Assembly: GCA_050010115.1 (NCBI GenBank)
Contig: JBEKLQ010000037.1
Span: 1 to 32,930 of the forward strand
Direction of reading: 5' to 3'
Source: JAKACA01 sp050010115
GTDB lineage: Bacteria > Actinomycetota > Acidimicrobiia > Acidimicrobiales > Bog-793
DNA length: 32,930 bases
Positions within the stretch are counted from its first letter, which is position 1, and the number at the start of each line of letters is the position of its first letter. Below the pieces are notes generated by a model that was not told where the DNA came from, did not search any database, and saw only the letters and a program-made list of their open reading frames with translations. Position numbers and translations under genes: made by a program. Of this stretch, positions 16,304 through 25,027 are shown piece after piece.

Positions 16304-17068
16304 TCAGGCACGGGTCCTGGTGACGCCACCAGCGGGCTGCAGCACCTGGCCAACGAACGCCCCGGCGTCCCTGCTGGCGAGGAACGCGACGGCGCCAGCG
16401 ATGTCCTCCACCGACGCGAGCCGCCTGATCGGGATCAGGTCCCGGTACTGCTGACGCATCTCGTCGAGGGAGATCCCGGCGTCGTCCGCGTCGACCTGCA
16501 GCTGTTCGGTATCGATGTACGACGGCGCGATCGCGTTGGTCAGGATCCCGGACGGGCCGAGCTCGCGACCGAGGCCCTTGGTGAGGGCGATCAGACCGGC
16601 CTTGGATGCCGAGTACGCCGAAGCGTTCGGATGGCCGATGATCCCCCAGCCCGACGCGATGATCACGATCCGACCGCCGCCGGCCCGGCGCATGGCGGGA
16701 ACTACAGCCTGGATCAACCGGAAGTGCCCGGAGAGGTTCACGTCGATCTGTCGCCACCACAGCTCCTGCGGCTGCTCCAGGAACGGACCCATCGCCATGG
16801 CGGCGGCGTTCGCGACCAGCACGTCGATATCGCCGAGCTCCTGGCCCACGATCCGCACGGTGTCTGGCCCGCTGTGCGCCGCGGAGATGTCGGCGGGCAC
16901 CGCCAGTCCGCCGATCCGCTCGGCCAGTGCGGTGAGCCGACCGTCGTCGACGACATCGTTCACGGCGACGGCGAAGCCGTCCGCCGCCAGCCGCAGGGCC
17001 GTCGCCTGGCCAACGCCCTGGGCGGCACCGGTGACGAGAGCGATCTCGCGCCCGTCTGTCGTGCTCAT
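16304..17068 (-). CDS. Short-chain dehydrogenase/reductase (SDR), first copy
   Basis: A 254-residue classical SDR. TGAAQGVG (13-20) binds NAD(P), VANAAA is the structural NNAG-like motif, and S139, Y152 and K156 (YSASK) form the catalytic set. The C-terminus FVGQVLQPAGGV is close to the family's usual VDGG ending. It begins one base after the stop of the second SDR gene and so is in the same message. It may oxidise an alcohol or reduce a keto intermediate of the pathway. Substrate unknown. Confidence 0.88.
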   Translation of the reverse strand: MSTTDGREIALVTGAAQGVGQATALRLAADGFAVAVNDVVDDGRLTALAERIGGLAVPADISAAHSGPDTVRIVGQELGDIDVLVANAAAMAMGPFLEQPQELWWRQIDVNLSGHFRLIQAVVPAMRRAGGGRIVIIASGWGIIGHPNASAYSASKAGLIALTKGLGRELGPSGILTNAIAPSYIDTEQLQVDADDAGISLDEMRQQYRDLIPIRRLASVEDIAGAVAFLASRDAGAFVGQVLQPAGGVTRTRA

Positions 17069-17069
17069 C

Positions 17070-17774
17070 TCAGATCACCGCCCCGGCGTTGGGCGAGAGA
17101 ACCTCGCCGCAGTACATGGCGCTCGTGGCGAGGTAGTGAACGGTGTGTGCGATCTCCCGCGGGGTGACGAGCCGGCCGAGTGGCAGGCTCGCCAGGTAGT
17201 CCGGCCGCCGCCACAGCGAGTCGGCGGCCAGCAGTGGTGTGTCGGTTGGGCCCGGCGCCACCGCGTTCACCCGGATCCCGGTGTGCGCCATCTCCAGGGC
17301 GAGGGATTTCACTAGCCCGAGGACGGCACCTTTGGCGGCGACGTAGTGCAGATCGGTGGCACTCCCGCCAAGGGCCAGCTCGGAGGAGATCGCAACGATT
17401 GCTCCGGAATCCTGCCTCAGCATATGTGGCAGGACAGCGGCGAAAGCGTTCGACGTGCCGCCGAGGATCACCGCCAGCATCCGGTCCCACTGCTCGCGGG
17501 TGATGTCGGTGACCGGGATGCCCTCCTCGTAGTAGCCGGCTGCCGTCACGAGCAGGTCGACTCGTCCAAACCGTGCGACTACCGCCTCGACGGCCTTACG
17601 CACCGCCTCACGGTCGGTGACATCCAGCTCCGCAGACATGTCGGTCGCCGACGGACGCAGGTCGATTCCCGCTGTACGCCAGCCGGAGCGAGCCAACCGT
17701 CCTACGCAGGCTGCGCCGATTCCGCTGGCGGCCCCGGTGACGACCGCGACCGGCTCCGGCGCGGACAGGCTCAC
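17070..17774 (-). CDS. Short-chain dehydrogenase/reductase (SDR), second copy
   Basis: A 234-residue classical SDR distinct from its neighbour. It has TGAASGIG (13-20) for the cofactor, VTAAG as the NNAG equivalent, S131, Y144 and K148 (YVAAK) as catalytic residues, and a C-terminus GEVLSPNAGAVI. The GTG at 17774 overlaps the permease stop as GTGA, which fixes the start; the long upstream in-frame extension is antisense of the permease. Two SDRs in series suggest two redox steps or a dehydratase-reductase sequence. The substrate is not predictable. Confidence 0.87.
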   Translation of the reverse strand: MSLSAPEPVAVVTGAASGIGAACVGRLARSGWRTAGIDLRPSATDMSAELDVTDREAVRKAVEAVVARFGRVDLLVTAAGYYEEGIPVTDITREQWDRMLAVILGGTSNAFAAVLPHMLRQDSGAIVAISSELALGGSATDLHYVAAKGAVLGLVKSLALEMAHTGIRVNAVAPGPTDTPLLAADSLWRRPDYLASLPLGRLVTPREIAHTVHYLATSAMYCGEVLSPNAGAVI

Positions 17775-19252
17775 GTGCTCTCGGTTTCGTCGACAACCGG
17801 CTCCGAGTAGCCGAGCGTCTCGGCCTCCCCACCCGGGCGCAAGATCCACGTCTGGGCGGCGAAGCCGACGCCGCCGAGCACGACAGCCGCGATCACGATG
17901 CCCCAGTTCAGGTACCAGACGCCTGCGTACTCGTTCCTCGGCCAGGCGATGTTGACGGTCTCCAACACGATCCACACCGCCGCGATCCCCGTGATCGCTG
18001 CGCCTAAGCGGCCCATCGCGACCGGCCCCGGGGCCCAGCGACCCTTTGCGCGGACGTACGCGGCCGCAACGAGTGGCATCGCATACGACACGAAGAAACC
18101 CGCCGTGGCGGCGCTGAGCAGCAGCGTGTACGCCTTGGGGTTGTGGATGAACAGCAGGACCGCTGCGATGATCGCCGTCATTGCGATGACGCGCCTCGGG
18201 AGGCGCTCAGGCCCGGCGAGCTTGCTGAAGATGCCCGACAGCGGCAGCTCCTTGGCGCGCGCGCTGGCCCAGATAGCCCGGGAGACCGCCGCCTGCACGG
18301 CGATCATGCTCGCGGTGAAACCGATCGTGAGCATCACCAGTAGCGTCCGGCCCATCGCTGAGCCCAAGTGTGTCTCCAGCGTCGTTGCGATGGGGTTCGT
18401 GTCCTTGCCGGACATAACGGCGCCCAAGTCCGGAATGGCCAGCACAAGGCCGAGTGCCGCGAACATGACGAGCACCCCGGCGGCGGCCAGGGACAGCCGG
18501 ATGGCCTTGGGCAGCACGCGGCGCGATCCCTTCACCTCCTCAGCGATGGATCCTGCGGACTCGAAGCCTACGAAGGAGAACCCCGTGAACCCCACAACGC
18601 CGAGAAAAGGCGTGGTGAGCCAGCCTGCGCCGTGGGCGGTGCCCGCCCCGCTGAACAGAATGGAGAAGGAGTGGATGCGGTGGAAGAACAGCATGGCTGC
18701 GCCGATGCCCAGGGAGGCGATCAGTTCCGCCGTCATGCTGACGTAGAACAGGATGTGCAGGAACTTGTGGCCGATCATGTTGGCCACGGACCCCAAAGCA
18801 AGAATGCCGACAGCCAGCAAGCTGGTCTGAGTCGCGCTGAGCGAGGTGAGCCCTATGGCCGAGGCAAAGAACCCGGCTGCGGCCAGGGCCACGGACGCCA
18901 GCGTGATGGTGAGCCCCCAGCTGTACGCCCAGTTGGCGAACCAGCCGTAGCGGACACCGAGCAGCTCGCGCGACCAGGCGTACACGCTGCCCTGGAACGG
19001 CCACCGGGACACAAGGTCACCGAAGACCCCAGTGACCAGCAGTTGACCGATCAGGACGATCGGGAAGGCCCAGAAGAAAGCCGGCCCGGCCGCAGCCAGG
19101 CCGATCGCGAACACCGAGTAGATGCCGACGATCGGCGAGACGTCGGAGAACGCCAGGGCGAACGCGGACCACAGGCTGAAGTCTCGAACGGGTGTCAGTG
19201 ACAGGTCGACTGCTGTCGTCTGTAACGGTGGCGGGACAGCCGTGTCATCCAT
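17771..19252 (-). CDS. APC-superfamily amino acid/amine permease
   Basis: A 493-residue transporter with about 12-14 hydrophobic helices. FALAFSDVSPIVGIYSVF lies in helix 1, where APC proteins have the unwound substrate site, and FTGFSFVGFESAGSIAEE is the conserved helix 6 motif followed by VKGSRRVLPKAIRLS. It resembles the amine/polyamine and amino-acid group of the APC family. The ATG at 19252 has AAAGGA six bases upstream. It leads the chain permease, SDR, SDR, ureohydrolase, Mo hydroxylase, so it probably imports the pathway substrate, likely a cationic or guanidino compound (inference). Confidence 0.88.
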   Translation of the reverse strand: MDDTAVPPPLQTTAVDLSLTPVRDFSLWSAFALAFSDVSPIVGIYSVFAIGLAAAGPAFFWAFPIVLIGQLLVTGVFGDLVSRWPFQGSVYAWSRELLGVRYGWFANWAYSWGLTITLASVALAAAGFFASAIGLTSLSATQTSLLAVGILALGSVANMIGHKFLHILFYVSMTAELIASLGIGAAMLFFHRIHSFSILFSGAGTAHGAGWLTTPFLGVVGFTGFSFVGFESAGSIAEEVKGSRRVLPKAIRLSLAAAGVLVMFAALGLVLAIPDLGAVMSGKDTNPIATTLETHLGSAMGRTLLVMLTIGFTASMIAVQAAVSRAIWASARAKELPLSGIFSKLAGPERLPRRVIAMTAIIAAVLLFIHNPKAYTLLLSAATAGFFVSYAMPLVAAAYVRAKGRWAPGPVAMGRLGAAITGIAAVWIVLETVNIAWPRNEYAGVWYLNWGIVIAAVVLGGVGFAAQTWILRPGGEAETLGYSEPVVDETEST

Positions 19253-19282
19253 CAGCGTTCCTTTCTGTTGGAGGTTGCAATG

Positions 19283-20233
19283 TCACTGCGGTGGCCGTGC
19301 AACCCAGTAGGCCTCGTGAGGGACGATGGGCTGCGGGCAGGTGCGGGGCGGGGTGCCGAGGGACCGCACGTGGGCCGCAACCTCGTGCACCGTCGTGATC
19401 CACAGTCCGGGGAGCGCCTTCATCCGCTCGACCAGTTGGTCCAACACCTCGACCCGCGACGGGCGACCGGATAGGAACGGGTGGCAGGTGAGCGTGAACA
19501 CCGCTCCCAGCCGGTACAGCGCCTCGAGTTCGAGTGTCCACATCTCCAGCGCCTTCGCCGGACTCTCGATGACCCCCGTGCCGATCAGGTCGGGCAGGAA
19601 GGCGTACTGCTCCCAGTCGTCGAGTCCCCAGGAGACGGGCACCTCGACCAGGGAGGTCGTCCCGGCGGCGGACTCGACGGCCAGGACGTAGGGATAGTCG
19701 GAGTCCATCAGACTGGAGTCGTAGATGAAGCCCCGGTCGGCCAGCAGGCCGGGTGTGTGGTAGTTCATCTCCCACATCGGCGCGCGGTAGCCGGTGGGCC
19801 GCACACCGGCGACGTCGTGCAGCGCCCGCAGACCGAGGTCGATCATGTCTGCCTCGGTCTTGGCGTCCATGCCTGCGGTGTTCTCGTGGAAGTAGCTGTG
19901 GTGGGCGACCTCGTGGCCGGCCTCGACGATGGAGCGCACGACCTGGGGGTACCGGTGAGCGGTGTAGCCGGGCACGAAGAACGTCGACTTGATTTCGTGC
20001 CGGTCCAGTAGGGCGAGGATCCGGGGCACTCCAACCAGGGGGCCGTAGGACTGGTGACTCATCGGCGTCATGCGGTTGATCGCCGCGATGTCCGCCGTGA
20101 GTACGGCGGCCTCGGCGTCCACGTCAAAACTCAGACAGGCAGCGGCTCGAACCCCGGCCGGCCAGGTAACCGGAGCCGGGGGCGTTGTCGAAGCGCGGAG
20201 CATATCCCCCGATACAAGCGACTCGCCGGCCAT
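19283..20233 (-). CDS. Polysaccharide deacetylase-fold hydrolase (PuuE/PgdA-HP0310-like)
   Basis: A 316-residue NodB-homology (carbohydrate esterase 4 fold) protein. LSFDVDAEA places D37 and D39, and HHSYFHENT gives the H112-x3-H116 pair, the metal-binding triad of this fold. RAPMWEMNYHT and TCHPF are the later motifs. Soluble, no signal peptide. The HP0310/PuuE branch includes allantoinase-like cyclic-amide hydrolases, and in a PucR-controlled nitrogen-catabolism cluster that role fits better than glycan deacetylation. The ATG at 20233 follows a GGGGGG ribosome-binding site by five bases; the longer start at 20263 lacks one. First gene of the leftward operon, 30 bases before the permease. 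Confidence 0.82.
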   Translation of the reverse strand: MAGESLVSGDMLRASTTPPAPVTWPAGVRAAACLSFDVDAEAAVLTADIAAINRMTPMSHQSYGPLVGVPRILALLDRHEIKSTFFVPGYTAHRYPQVVRSIVEAGHEVAHHSYFHENTAGMDAKTEADMIDLGLRALHDVAGVRPTGYRAPMWEMNYHTPGLLADRGFIYDSSLMDSDYPYVLAVESAAGTTSLVEVPVSWGLDDWEQYAFLPDLIGTGVIESPAKALEMWTLELEALYRLGAVFTLTCHPFLSGRPSRVEVLDQLVERMKALPGLWITTVHEVAAHVRSLGTPPRTCPQPIVPHEAYWVARPPQ

Positions 20234-20315
20234 GAGCACCCCCCTGTCAGTGCGGCAAAGCACGGACAGGGTACGCGTTCACCCAGCGAGAGACCATACG
20301 ACTCGAGTGCGAATC

Positions 20316-20344
20316 TTTACGGCACGCTTGTAGTAGGGTATAAA
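20316..20344 (+). promoter_or_regulatory. Sigma-70-type promoter for the PucR regulator gene
   Basis: A -35 box TTTACG at 20316-20321 and a -10 box TATAAA at 20339-20344 are separated by 17 bases. Transcription should start near 20351, giving a leader of about 40 bases before the GTG at 20391, with GAGGT at 20380-20384 as ribosome-binding site. Just upstream, ACTCGAGT (20301-20308) is an 8-bp palindrome between this promoter and the divergent operon, a possible operator. Confidence 0.6.
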
Positions 20345-20390
20345 TGGCCCGGCTGGGCGACAAAGCGTCCGGAGTGGCTGAGGTGACGGC

Positions 20391-21947
20391 GTGTCGATCA
20401 CGGTTCTCGAGCTCACCCGTCTGCCCCATCTTCAGCTCACGCTTGTCGCGGGTGAGAACGGTGTGGACCGTGAAGTCACCTGGGTCCACACTTCGGATCT
20501 GCCCAACCCGTGGGAGTGGCTAGGTCCCGGTGAGTTATTGCTGACCAATGGCATGGGCCTAGGTTCGGCGGCTGCGGCTCAGGTGGCGTACCTGGACCGA
20601 CTGCACGACATCGGAACGAGCGGACTTATCGTCGGTCTGGGCACCTCAGCGTGCACGATGACCCGCCAGCTGTCCCGCAGGGCGGACGAGCTCGGCCTGC
20701 CCCTCTTAACCGTGCCCTACTCGGTGCCCTTTACGGCTGTGGTGCGTGCTGTCGCGCACGCCAACGACCGGGAAGAGTCACACCAACTGGGCAAGGTCGC
20801 CCGGCTCTACGATCTGCTGCGCTCATCCTTGGCGGCCGCGCAAGCCGGACCGGAGCTGTTCCGCACCCTCGGTCGCGAGCTTGGCGTGAAGCTGTACCTG
20901 GTCGACCCGGAGACTGGCCTATCGCTGTTCTCTGATCAGGAAGAGACCGCATTCGGGGATGCCCTGGTCACCGCTTACGCGGAGCACGGCCGCACCATCC
21001 CCGGCCTACTCCGTTTGTCCCACAACCGCGCAAGTCACGACCCTGTGGGTGCGGTTGCCGTGGCCGTCCCGGGCGTCCAGCCGACGGCTCTCGTCGTCGA
21101 ACCGCTGGGGACTGAATTGCCGAGCCCGCTGATGCTGCAGCACCTGGCGGTCGGGGGCGCCCTCGAGCTGGCACAACTCGTCGCCACCCAGGACCGTCGT
21201 CGACGTCTCGGCGCCGAGTTGCTGACCCGGCTCCTGGACGGCCGCCACGATCCACAGGTGGTTTCATGGCAGCTCGAAGAGGCCGCGATCATATTGTCGA
21301 CCTGCGTGCTCGCCGCCGCTCGGGCAACGGAAGCTATCTCGGAGGCACTGGTGCATGGCAAACTGGCGCGCGCACGGGTGTCACACCTGTTGGTGCAGCG
21401 GGACGGAGTGCTGTTCGTCCTCCTTCCCGAGTCGGCGGTCACCGACTCATTGCTCCCACTGGTCACAACAGCGGGTGGCTCAATCGGTGTCGCGGGCGGC
21501 CTAGCCACGACGGACCGCGTGATCGAGGCGGCGCGCGAGGCGCTGTGGACGCTCGGGGTTGCCGAGGCCGAGAGTCGCCCCATGGCACGGTACGGCCAGC
21601 CAACAGCTCTCCTGCTTCCGCGGACACCCGTGGAAGCCAAAGCATTGGTCGAGCGCATCCTCGGCCCCCTGTTGGCCCACGACGCCGAACACGGAACCGA
21701 CTACGTCGAGACGCTTCGGGTCGCGCTCGATCACGATCGCTCCTGGCAGTCGGCGGCCAGCGCCTTGCATATCCACCGACAGACTCTCGGATATCGGCTC
21801 CGCAGAATCGAGGAGATCACGGGCCGTGGCACCACGAGCACCGAGCACCTTGCCGAGTGGTGGTTCGCGCTGCAGGCACGAGACCTGTTGGGGCCTTCGA
21901 CTGCACTGGCTCAGAGAGTCAACCGGAAATCGTGGCAGTATCCGTGA
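20391..21947 (+). CDS. PucR family transcriptional regulator
   Basis: A 518-residue regulator of the PucR/CdaR type. The N-terminal PucR sensor domain spans about 8-125 (LVAGENGVDREVTWVHTSDL), followed by a GGDEF-like/central region, and the C-terminal helix-turn-helix (HTH_30) lies at about 437-500, with SAASALHIHRQTLGYRLRRI as the recognition part. PucR itself activates purine catabolism in Bacillus, and relatives control amino-acid and amine use. It is divergent from the polysaccharide-deacetylase-to-Mo-hydroxylase operon across 157 bases, and codirectional with the Fe-ADH, so it most likely controls the island. The effector is unknown. Confidence 0.9.
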   Translation: MSITVLELTRLPHLQLTLVAGENGVDREVTWVHTSDLPNPWEWLGPGELLLTNGMGLGSAAAAQVAYLDRLHDIGTSGLIVGLGTSACTMTRQLSRRADELGLPLLTVPYSVPFTAVVRAVAHANDREESHQLGKVARLYDLLRSSLAAAQAGPELFRTLGRELGVKLYLVDPETGLSLFSDQEETAFGDALVTAYAEHGRTIPGLLRLSHNRASHDPVGAVAVAVPGVQPTALVVEPLGTELPSPLMLQHLAVGGALELAQLVATQDRRRRLGAELLTRLLDGRHDPQVVSWQLEEAAIILSTCVLAAARATEAISEALVHGKLARARVSHLLVQRDGVLFVLLPESAVTDSLLPLVTTAGGSIGVAGGLATTDRVIEAAREALWTLGVAEAESRPMARYGQPTALLLPRTPVEAKALVERILGPLLAHDAEHGTDYVETLRVALDHDRSWQSAASALHIHRQTLGYRLRRIEEITGRGTTSTEHLAEWWFALQARDLLGPSTALAQRVNRKSWQYP

Positions 21948-21984
21948 ACGCCGCAGTGGTGGCCAGCAGAAAGGGGGCTGTCTG

Positions 21985-23223
21985 ATGGCTGATGAACACA
22001 CGCCGAACCATCCAGCATTGACCCGACGCGGACAAGGGGTGGCCGCGGACGGTGAGTTCTGGATGCCCACTCGAGTGTTCTTCGGACGAGGAGTTGCCGC
22101 GCGGGTAGCCGAACAGGCGAGCGGACTGGAGGCGCGGCGGGTGATGGTCGTCACGGATCCTGGCGTGGAGGCCGCAGGTCTGTTGGATCCCATTCGAGAG
22201 CGGCTATCGGAAGCAGGGCTGTACACCCTCGTATTCGATACGGTCGAACCCAATCCACGCGACGTGGACTGCCTGGCGGGAGCGGAGTTGGCGCGCGCCG
22301 AAGAAACGGACACTTTCGTGGCTCTGGGGGGCGGCTCTTCGATCGACACGGCCAAGTGCATCGCACTGCTGCTCACCAGCGGAGGGCACCCCCGAGACTG
22401 GGAGGACTTCGGGACACTTCGGAACACGCCGCTTCCCGTCGTGGCGATTCCGACGACGGCCGGCACGGGCAGCGAAGTGAGCCCCTCGGCTGTCATCTTG
22501 GACACGTCGCGGAAGAAGAAGATGAACCTCTTCGACATGCGCAACTGCCCGCGAATTGCCCTCGTCGATCCCGACCTGACGTTCTCCTGCCCACCGTCTT
22601 TGACGGCCGGCTCGGGCATGGACGCGCTCTCGCATGCCGTTGATTCCCTGCACTGTGGCCTGGCGACACCCGCCTCGGACGCGCTGGCACTCGAAGGAGC
22701 GCGTCTCGTTTCCCTCTACATCCGCCGCGCCTTCGCTTCCCCGTCGGATGTCGAGGCCAGGTGCGGAATGGCTCAAGCGAGCCTGACGGCGGGAATCGCG
22801 GTCGGCCTCACCGACGTGGCTGGGGCGCACTGCCTGGCTGAGGCCATCGGGGGTCTCTACGGCCACCCTCATGGCTACTGCTGCGCGGCGAGCATGCCGC
22901 CAATCATGGAGTACAACCTGTCGGTGAGTCTGGAGAAGTATGCGCGGCTCGCCGCCGCCTTCGGTATCGAGCGAAACGGCAAGGACAACGAGGAGATGGC
23001 CTTGGCAGCGATCGAGCACATCCGACAGCTCAATCGGGATCTGGAGGTACCGCGAATGCGAGATCTGCTTCGGGTGGAGGATCTCGACCTCCTGGGTCAG
23101 AAGGCCGAGCAGAACACCAGCAGGCCTTCGAACCCTCGAAGCGCCGACGCGGCGGCGTTTCGGGACATGTTTGCCCGAGAGATCGGGCGAACAGACGAGG
23201 TGAATGCAGTACCGACGGCGTGA
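21985..23223 (+). CDS. Iron-containing (group III) alcohol dehydrogenase
   Basis: A 412-residue Fe-ADH family oxidoreductase. GGGSSIDTAK (115-124) and PTTAGTGSEVS (156-166) form the NAD(P) site, and the metal ligands D213, H217 (GMDALSH), H282 and H296 (GHPHG) are all present. The ATG at 21985 has AAAGGGGG nine to fifteen bases upstream; an in-frame extension back into the pucR gene is a shadow. It lies 37 bases after pucR and likely shares its message. Probable role: interconverting an alcohol and an aldehyde made in the same pathway. The aldehyde could then be a substrate of the molybdenum hydroxylase (inference). Confidence 0.9.
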   Translation: MADEHTPNHPALTRRGQGVAADGEFWMPTRVFFGRGVAARVAEQASGLEARRVMVVTDPGVEAAGLLDPIRERLSEAGLYTLVFDTVEPNPRDVDCLAGAELARAEETDTFVALGGGSSIDTAKCIALLLTSGGHPRDWEDFGTLRNTPLPVVAIPTTAGTGSEVSPSAVILDTSRKKKMNLFDMRNCPRIALVDPDLTFSCPPSLTAGSGMDALSHAVDSLHCGLATPASDALALEGARLVSLYIRRAFASPSDVEARCGMAQASLTAGIAVGLTDVAGAHCLAEAIGGLYGHPHGYCCAASMPPIMEYNLSVSLEKYARLAAAFGIERNGKDNEEMALAAIEHIRQLNRDLEVPRMRDLLRVEDLDLLGQKAEQNTSRPSNPRSADAAAFRDMFAREIGRTDEVNAVPTA

Positions 23224-23283
23224 TGAGGCTCTAGCCGCCGGCGAGTCGGCCAGCAGCGGCAACAGCTTTGAGGAGGGGTTTCG

Positions 23284-23721
23284 ATGACGACGCTGCAGGA
23301 TGTGGCCGAGCTTGGTGGACGCGAGAAGTTCCTGGCGGTCGTAGCGACGTTACGAAGCGACTTGACCATGCAATCGTCGGTGGTCAACGTCGGCGTGCTG
23401 GAGCACCCCTTCGACGGTGAGGGGGTTGTGGGTTTCGTGACCTACGGGCGGTCGAAGCTCCGCAACCTGCGGGTCCGCCCTCAAATCACGGTGACGTTTC
23501 GCTCCGGCTGGACATGGGCCGCCGTGGAAGGCCTCGCTGAGCTGATCGGGCCGGACGACCCCAAACCTGGTGTGGATGCCGAGCGTCTGCGGCTGCTCCT
23601 GCGAGAGGTATTCACCGCCGCCGGAGGCACCCACGACGACTGGGACGCCTACGACCGGGAGATGGCCGAGCAGCGCCGCACCGTCGTCCTCGTCGCGCCT
23701 ACCCGCATCTACAGCAACTGA
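23284..23721 (+). CDS. Pyridoxamine-phosphate-oxidase-like split-barrel FMN/F420-binding protein
   Basis: A 145-residue protein of the split beta-barrel flavin/F420 family. YGRSKLRNLRVRPQITVTF (about 54-72) is the typical K..NL..dPrv cofactor stretch, followed by WTWAAVEGLAEL. It may be an F420- or FMN-dependent reductase of a pathway intermediate. GAGGAGG ends about eight bases before the ATG. It follows the Fe-ADH by 60 bases. Its 3' end overlaps the convergent DUF3817 gene by 13 bases, so no terminator space separates the two. Confidence 0.8.
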   Translation: MTTLQDVAELGGREKFLAVVATLRSDLTMQSSVVNVGVLEHPFDGEGVVGFVTYGRSKLRNLRVRPQITVTFRSGWTWAAVEGLAELIGPDDPKPGVDAERLRLLLREVFTAAGGTHDDWDAYDREMAEQRRTVVLVAPTRIYSN

Positions 23722-24878
23722 ACATCGGGCGGCCTGGGACTAGGCGTGCTCACGACCGGAGACGCCTTGCGGGGCAACCTGTCCAATGCGGGGACCAGGT
23801 AGCCGAGACCGGCGAGCATCGGGCCGGCGAACATGAGAGCGATGCCGAGGAATCTCACCAACGACTGAGCTGAGGTGAGAAGCCCTCCGACGCCGGCGAG
23901 TGCCATGCCGATAAAGGCGATCCACCCGACCATCTGGTAGGCACGTGTCGACCCCCTGACGCGGACCAGGAGTGCGGCCGCCCCGATGGTGACCGGAAGG
24001 CCGAGGATCGCATGGGCGAGATAGACCGCCTCCCCCCTGGCGGGCAGCCAGCCACTCGGGCGCCCGACCGAGAGGGAGAGCATCGCCACGATCCCGAGCG
24101 CGAACTCGACACCGATGAGCACGGCGACCGTCGTCGCCAGTCGGACGGTACCGCGCTCGACAGCGACCTCCTCGTCACGCCCGAGCGTCGACGCCGGTCG
24201 GGCGGCCGAGCCGCCGGCGGTGGCGTCCTGCTCACTACGGCGCGGGGCCTGCTTGCGGGCCCGGTAGGCCTCGGGGTCCTCGTGGATGAGCTGCCACCAG
24301 CCGGCAATGGCGAGCAGAGCGAATACCGGCCACTCGACCGAGTAGACCCAGCTGAGCCCGTTGCCTGCCAAGGCCCTCGTCGCCTGCCACCAGCCGGCCG
24401 CCACGCACCCTGGAGCGATGATCGCGACCTCGAGATGGAGCAGCAGTGCTCTGCGAGAGAACCACCGCTTCCGCATTCGAGGACCCCATGTTGTCCGCGA
24501 TCCGCCAACTCGTTTGCCTGCCGATGGCTCCGGAGCCATTGCCTCGAAACGCTTCGTCATCTTCCGCTCGGCCACGAACGCGGCAAACGGCACCGTACCG
24601 GCTAGCAGGACCAGGCCCATCTGCCACTTGGGGATACCGAGCCTTCGCGTCAGTTCGAACGCAACGTAGAGGTATACGAGGTACAAGATGCCGTGGATCG
24701 TCCCGACGTCGTTCACGACCTGGGGGCGGCCCGCAGCGAGCTGAAGAGGTATGCCGACGAAGACGAGGATGATGAGCAGCGTCGCTGTCGTGAAGGCCAT
24801 CACGCGGTACCGGACGAGGAGCCGGCGATCGACCAAGCTCGCCTCCCCCTGGTTGTCGCGAACGCTGTTCCGGATCAT
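23709..24878 (-). CDS. Membrane protein with N-terminal DUF3817 domain
   Basis: About 389 residues with seven to eight hydrophobic segments. The N-terminal part (RYRVMAFTTATLLIILVFVG, then NDVGTIHGILYLVYLYVAFEL) is the actinobacterial DUF3817 integral membrane domain. After a basic cytoplasmic stretch, two helices follow (CVAAGWWQATRAL, PVFALLAIAGWWQL), an Arg-rich linker, and four more helices that look like a separate small membrane module. Thus it appears to be a fusion; DUF3817 proteins are usually about 100 residues. The ATG at 24878 is chosen; an ATG at 24920 adds 14 polar residues and cannot be excluded. Function unknown. Confidence 0.75.
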   Translation of the reverse strand: MIRNSVRDNQGEASLVDRRLLVRYRVMAFTTATLLIILVFVGIPLQLAAGRPQVVNDVGTIHGILYLVYLYVAFELTRRLGIPKWQMGLVLLAGTVPFAAFVAERKMTKRFEAMAPEPSAGKRVGGSRTTWGPRMRKRWFSRRALLLHLEVAIIAPGCVAAGWWQATRALAGNGLSWVYSVEWPVFALLAIAGWWQLIHEDPEAYRARKQAPRRSEQDATAGGSAARPASTLGRDEEVAVERGTVRLATTVAVLIGVEFALGIVAMLSLSVGRPSGWLPARGEAVYLAHAILGLPVTIGAAALLVRVRGSTRAYQMVGWIAFIGMALAGVGGLLTSAQSLVRFLGIALMFAGPMLAGLGYLVPALDRLPRKASPVVSTPSPRPPDVQLL

Positions 24879-25027
24879 CTCGGCATCTGCTCTCTCGTCT
24901 CGACCATCCTGGCATAGCATCCGCCGGTGGCTGTGATGGCCCTTTCTGATGGCTGTCGGTTGGCGTAGGTGATGATGGGTGATCCGACCCCGAAATCAGT
25001 CTCCAGGGGATAGCCGGGAAACTCCCG

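Noticed and set aside
21501..22619. Minus-strand frame of 372 codons opposite pucR and the Fe-ADH
   Set aside because: It is rich in Ser, Arg and Pro, crosses two well-supported genes and shows no family motif.
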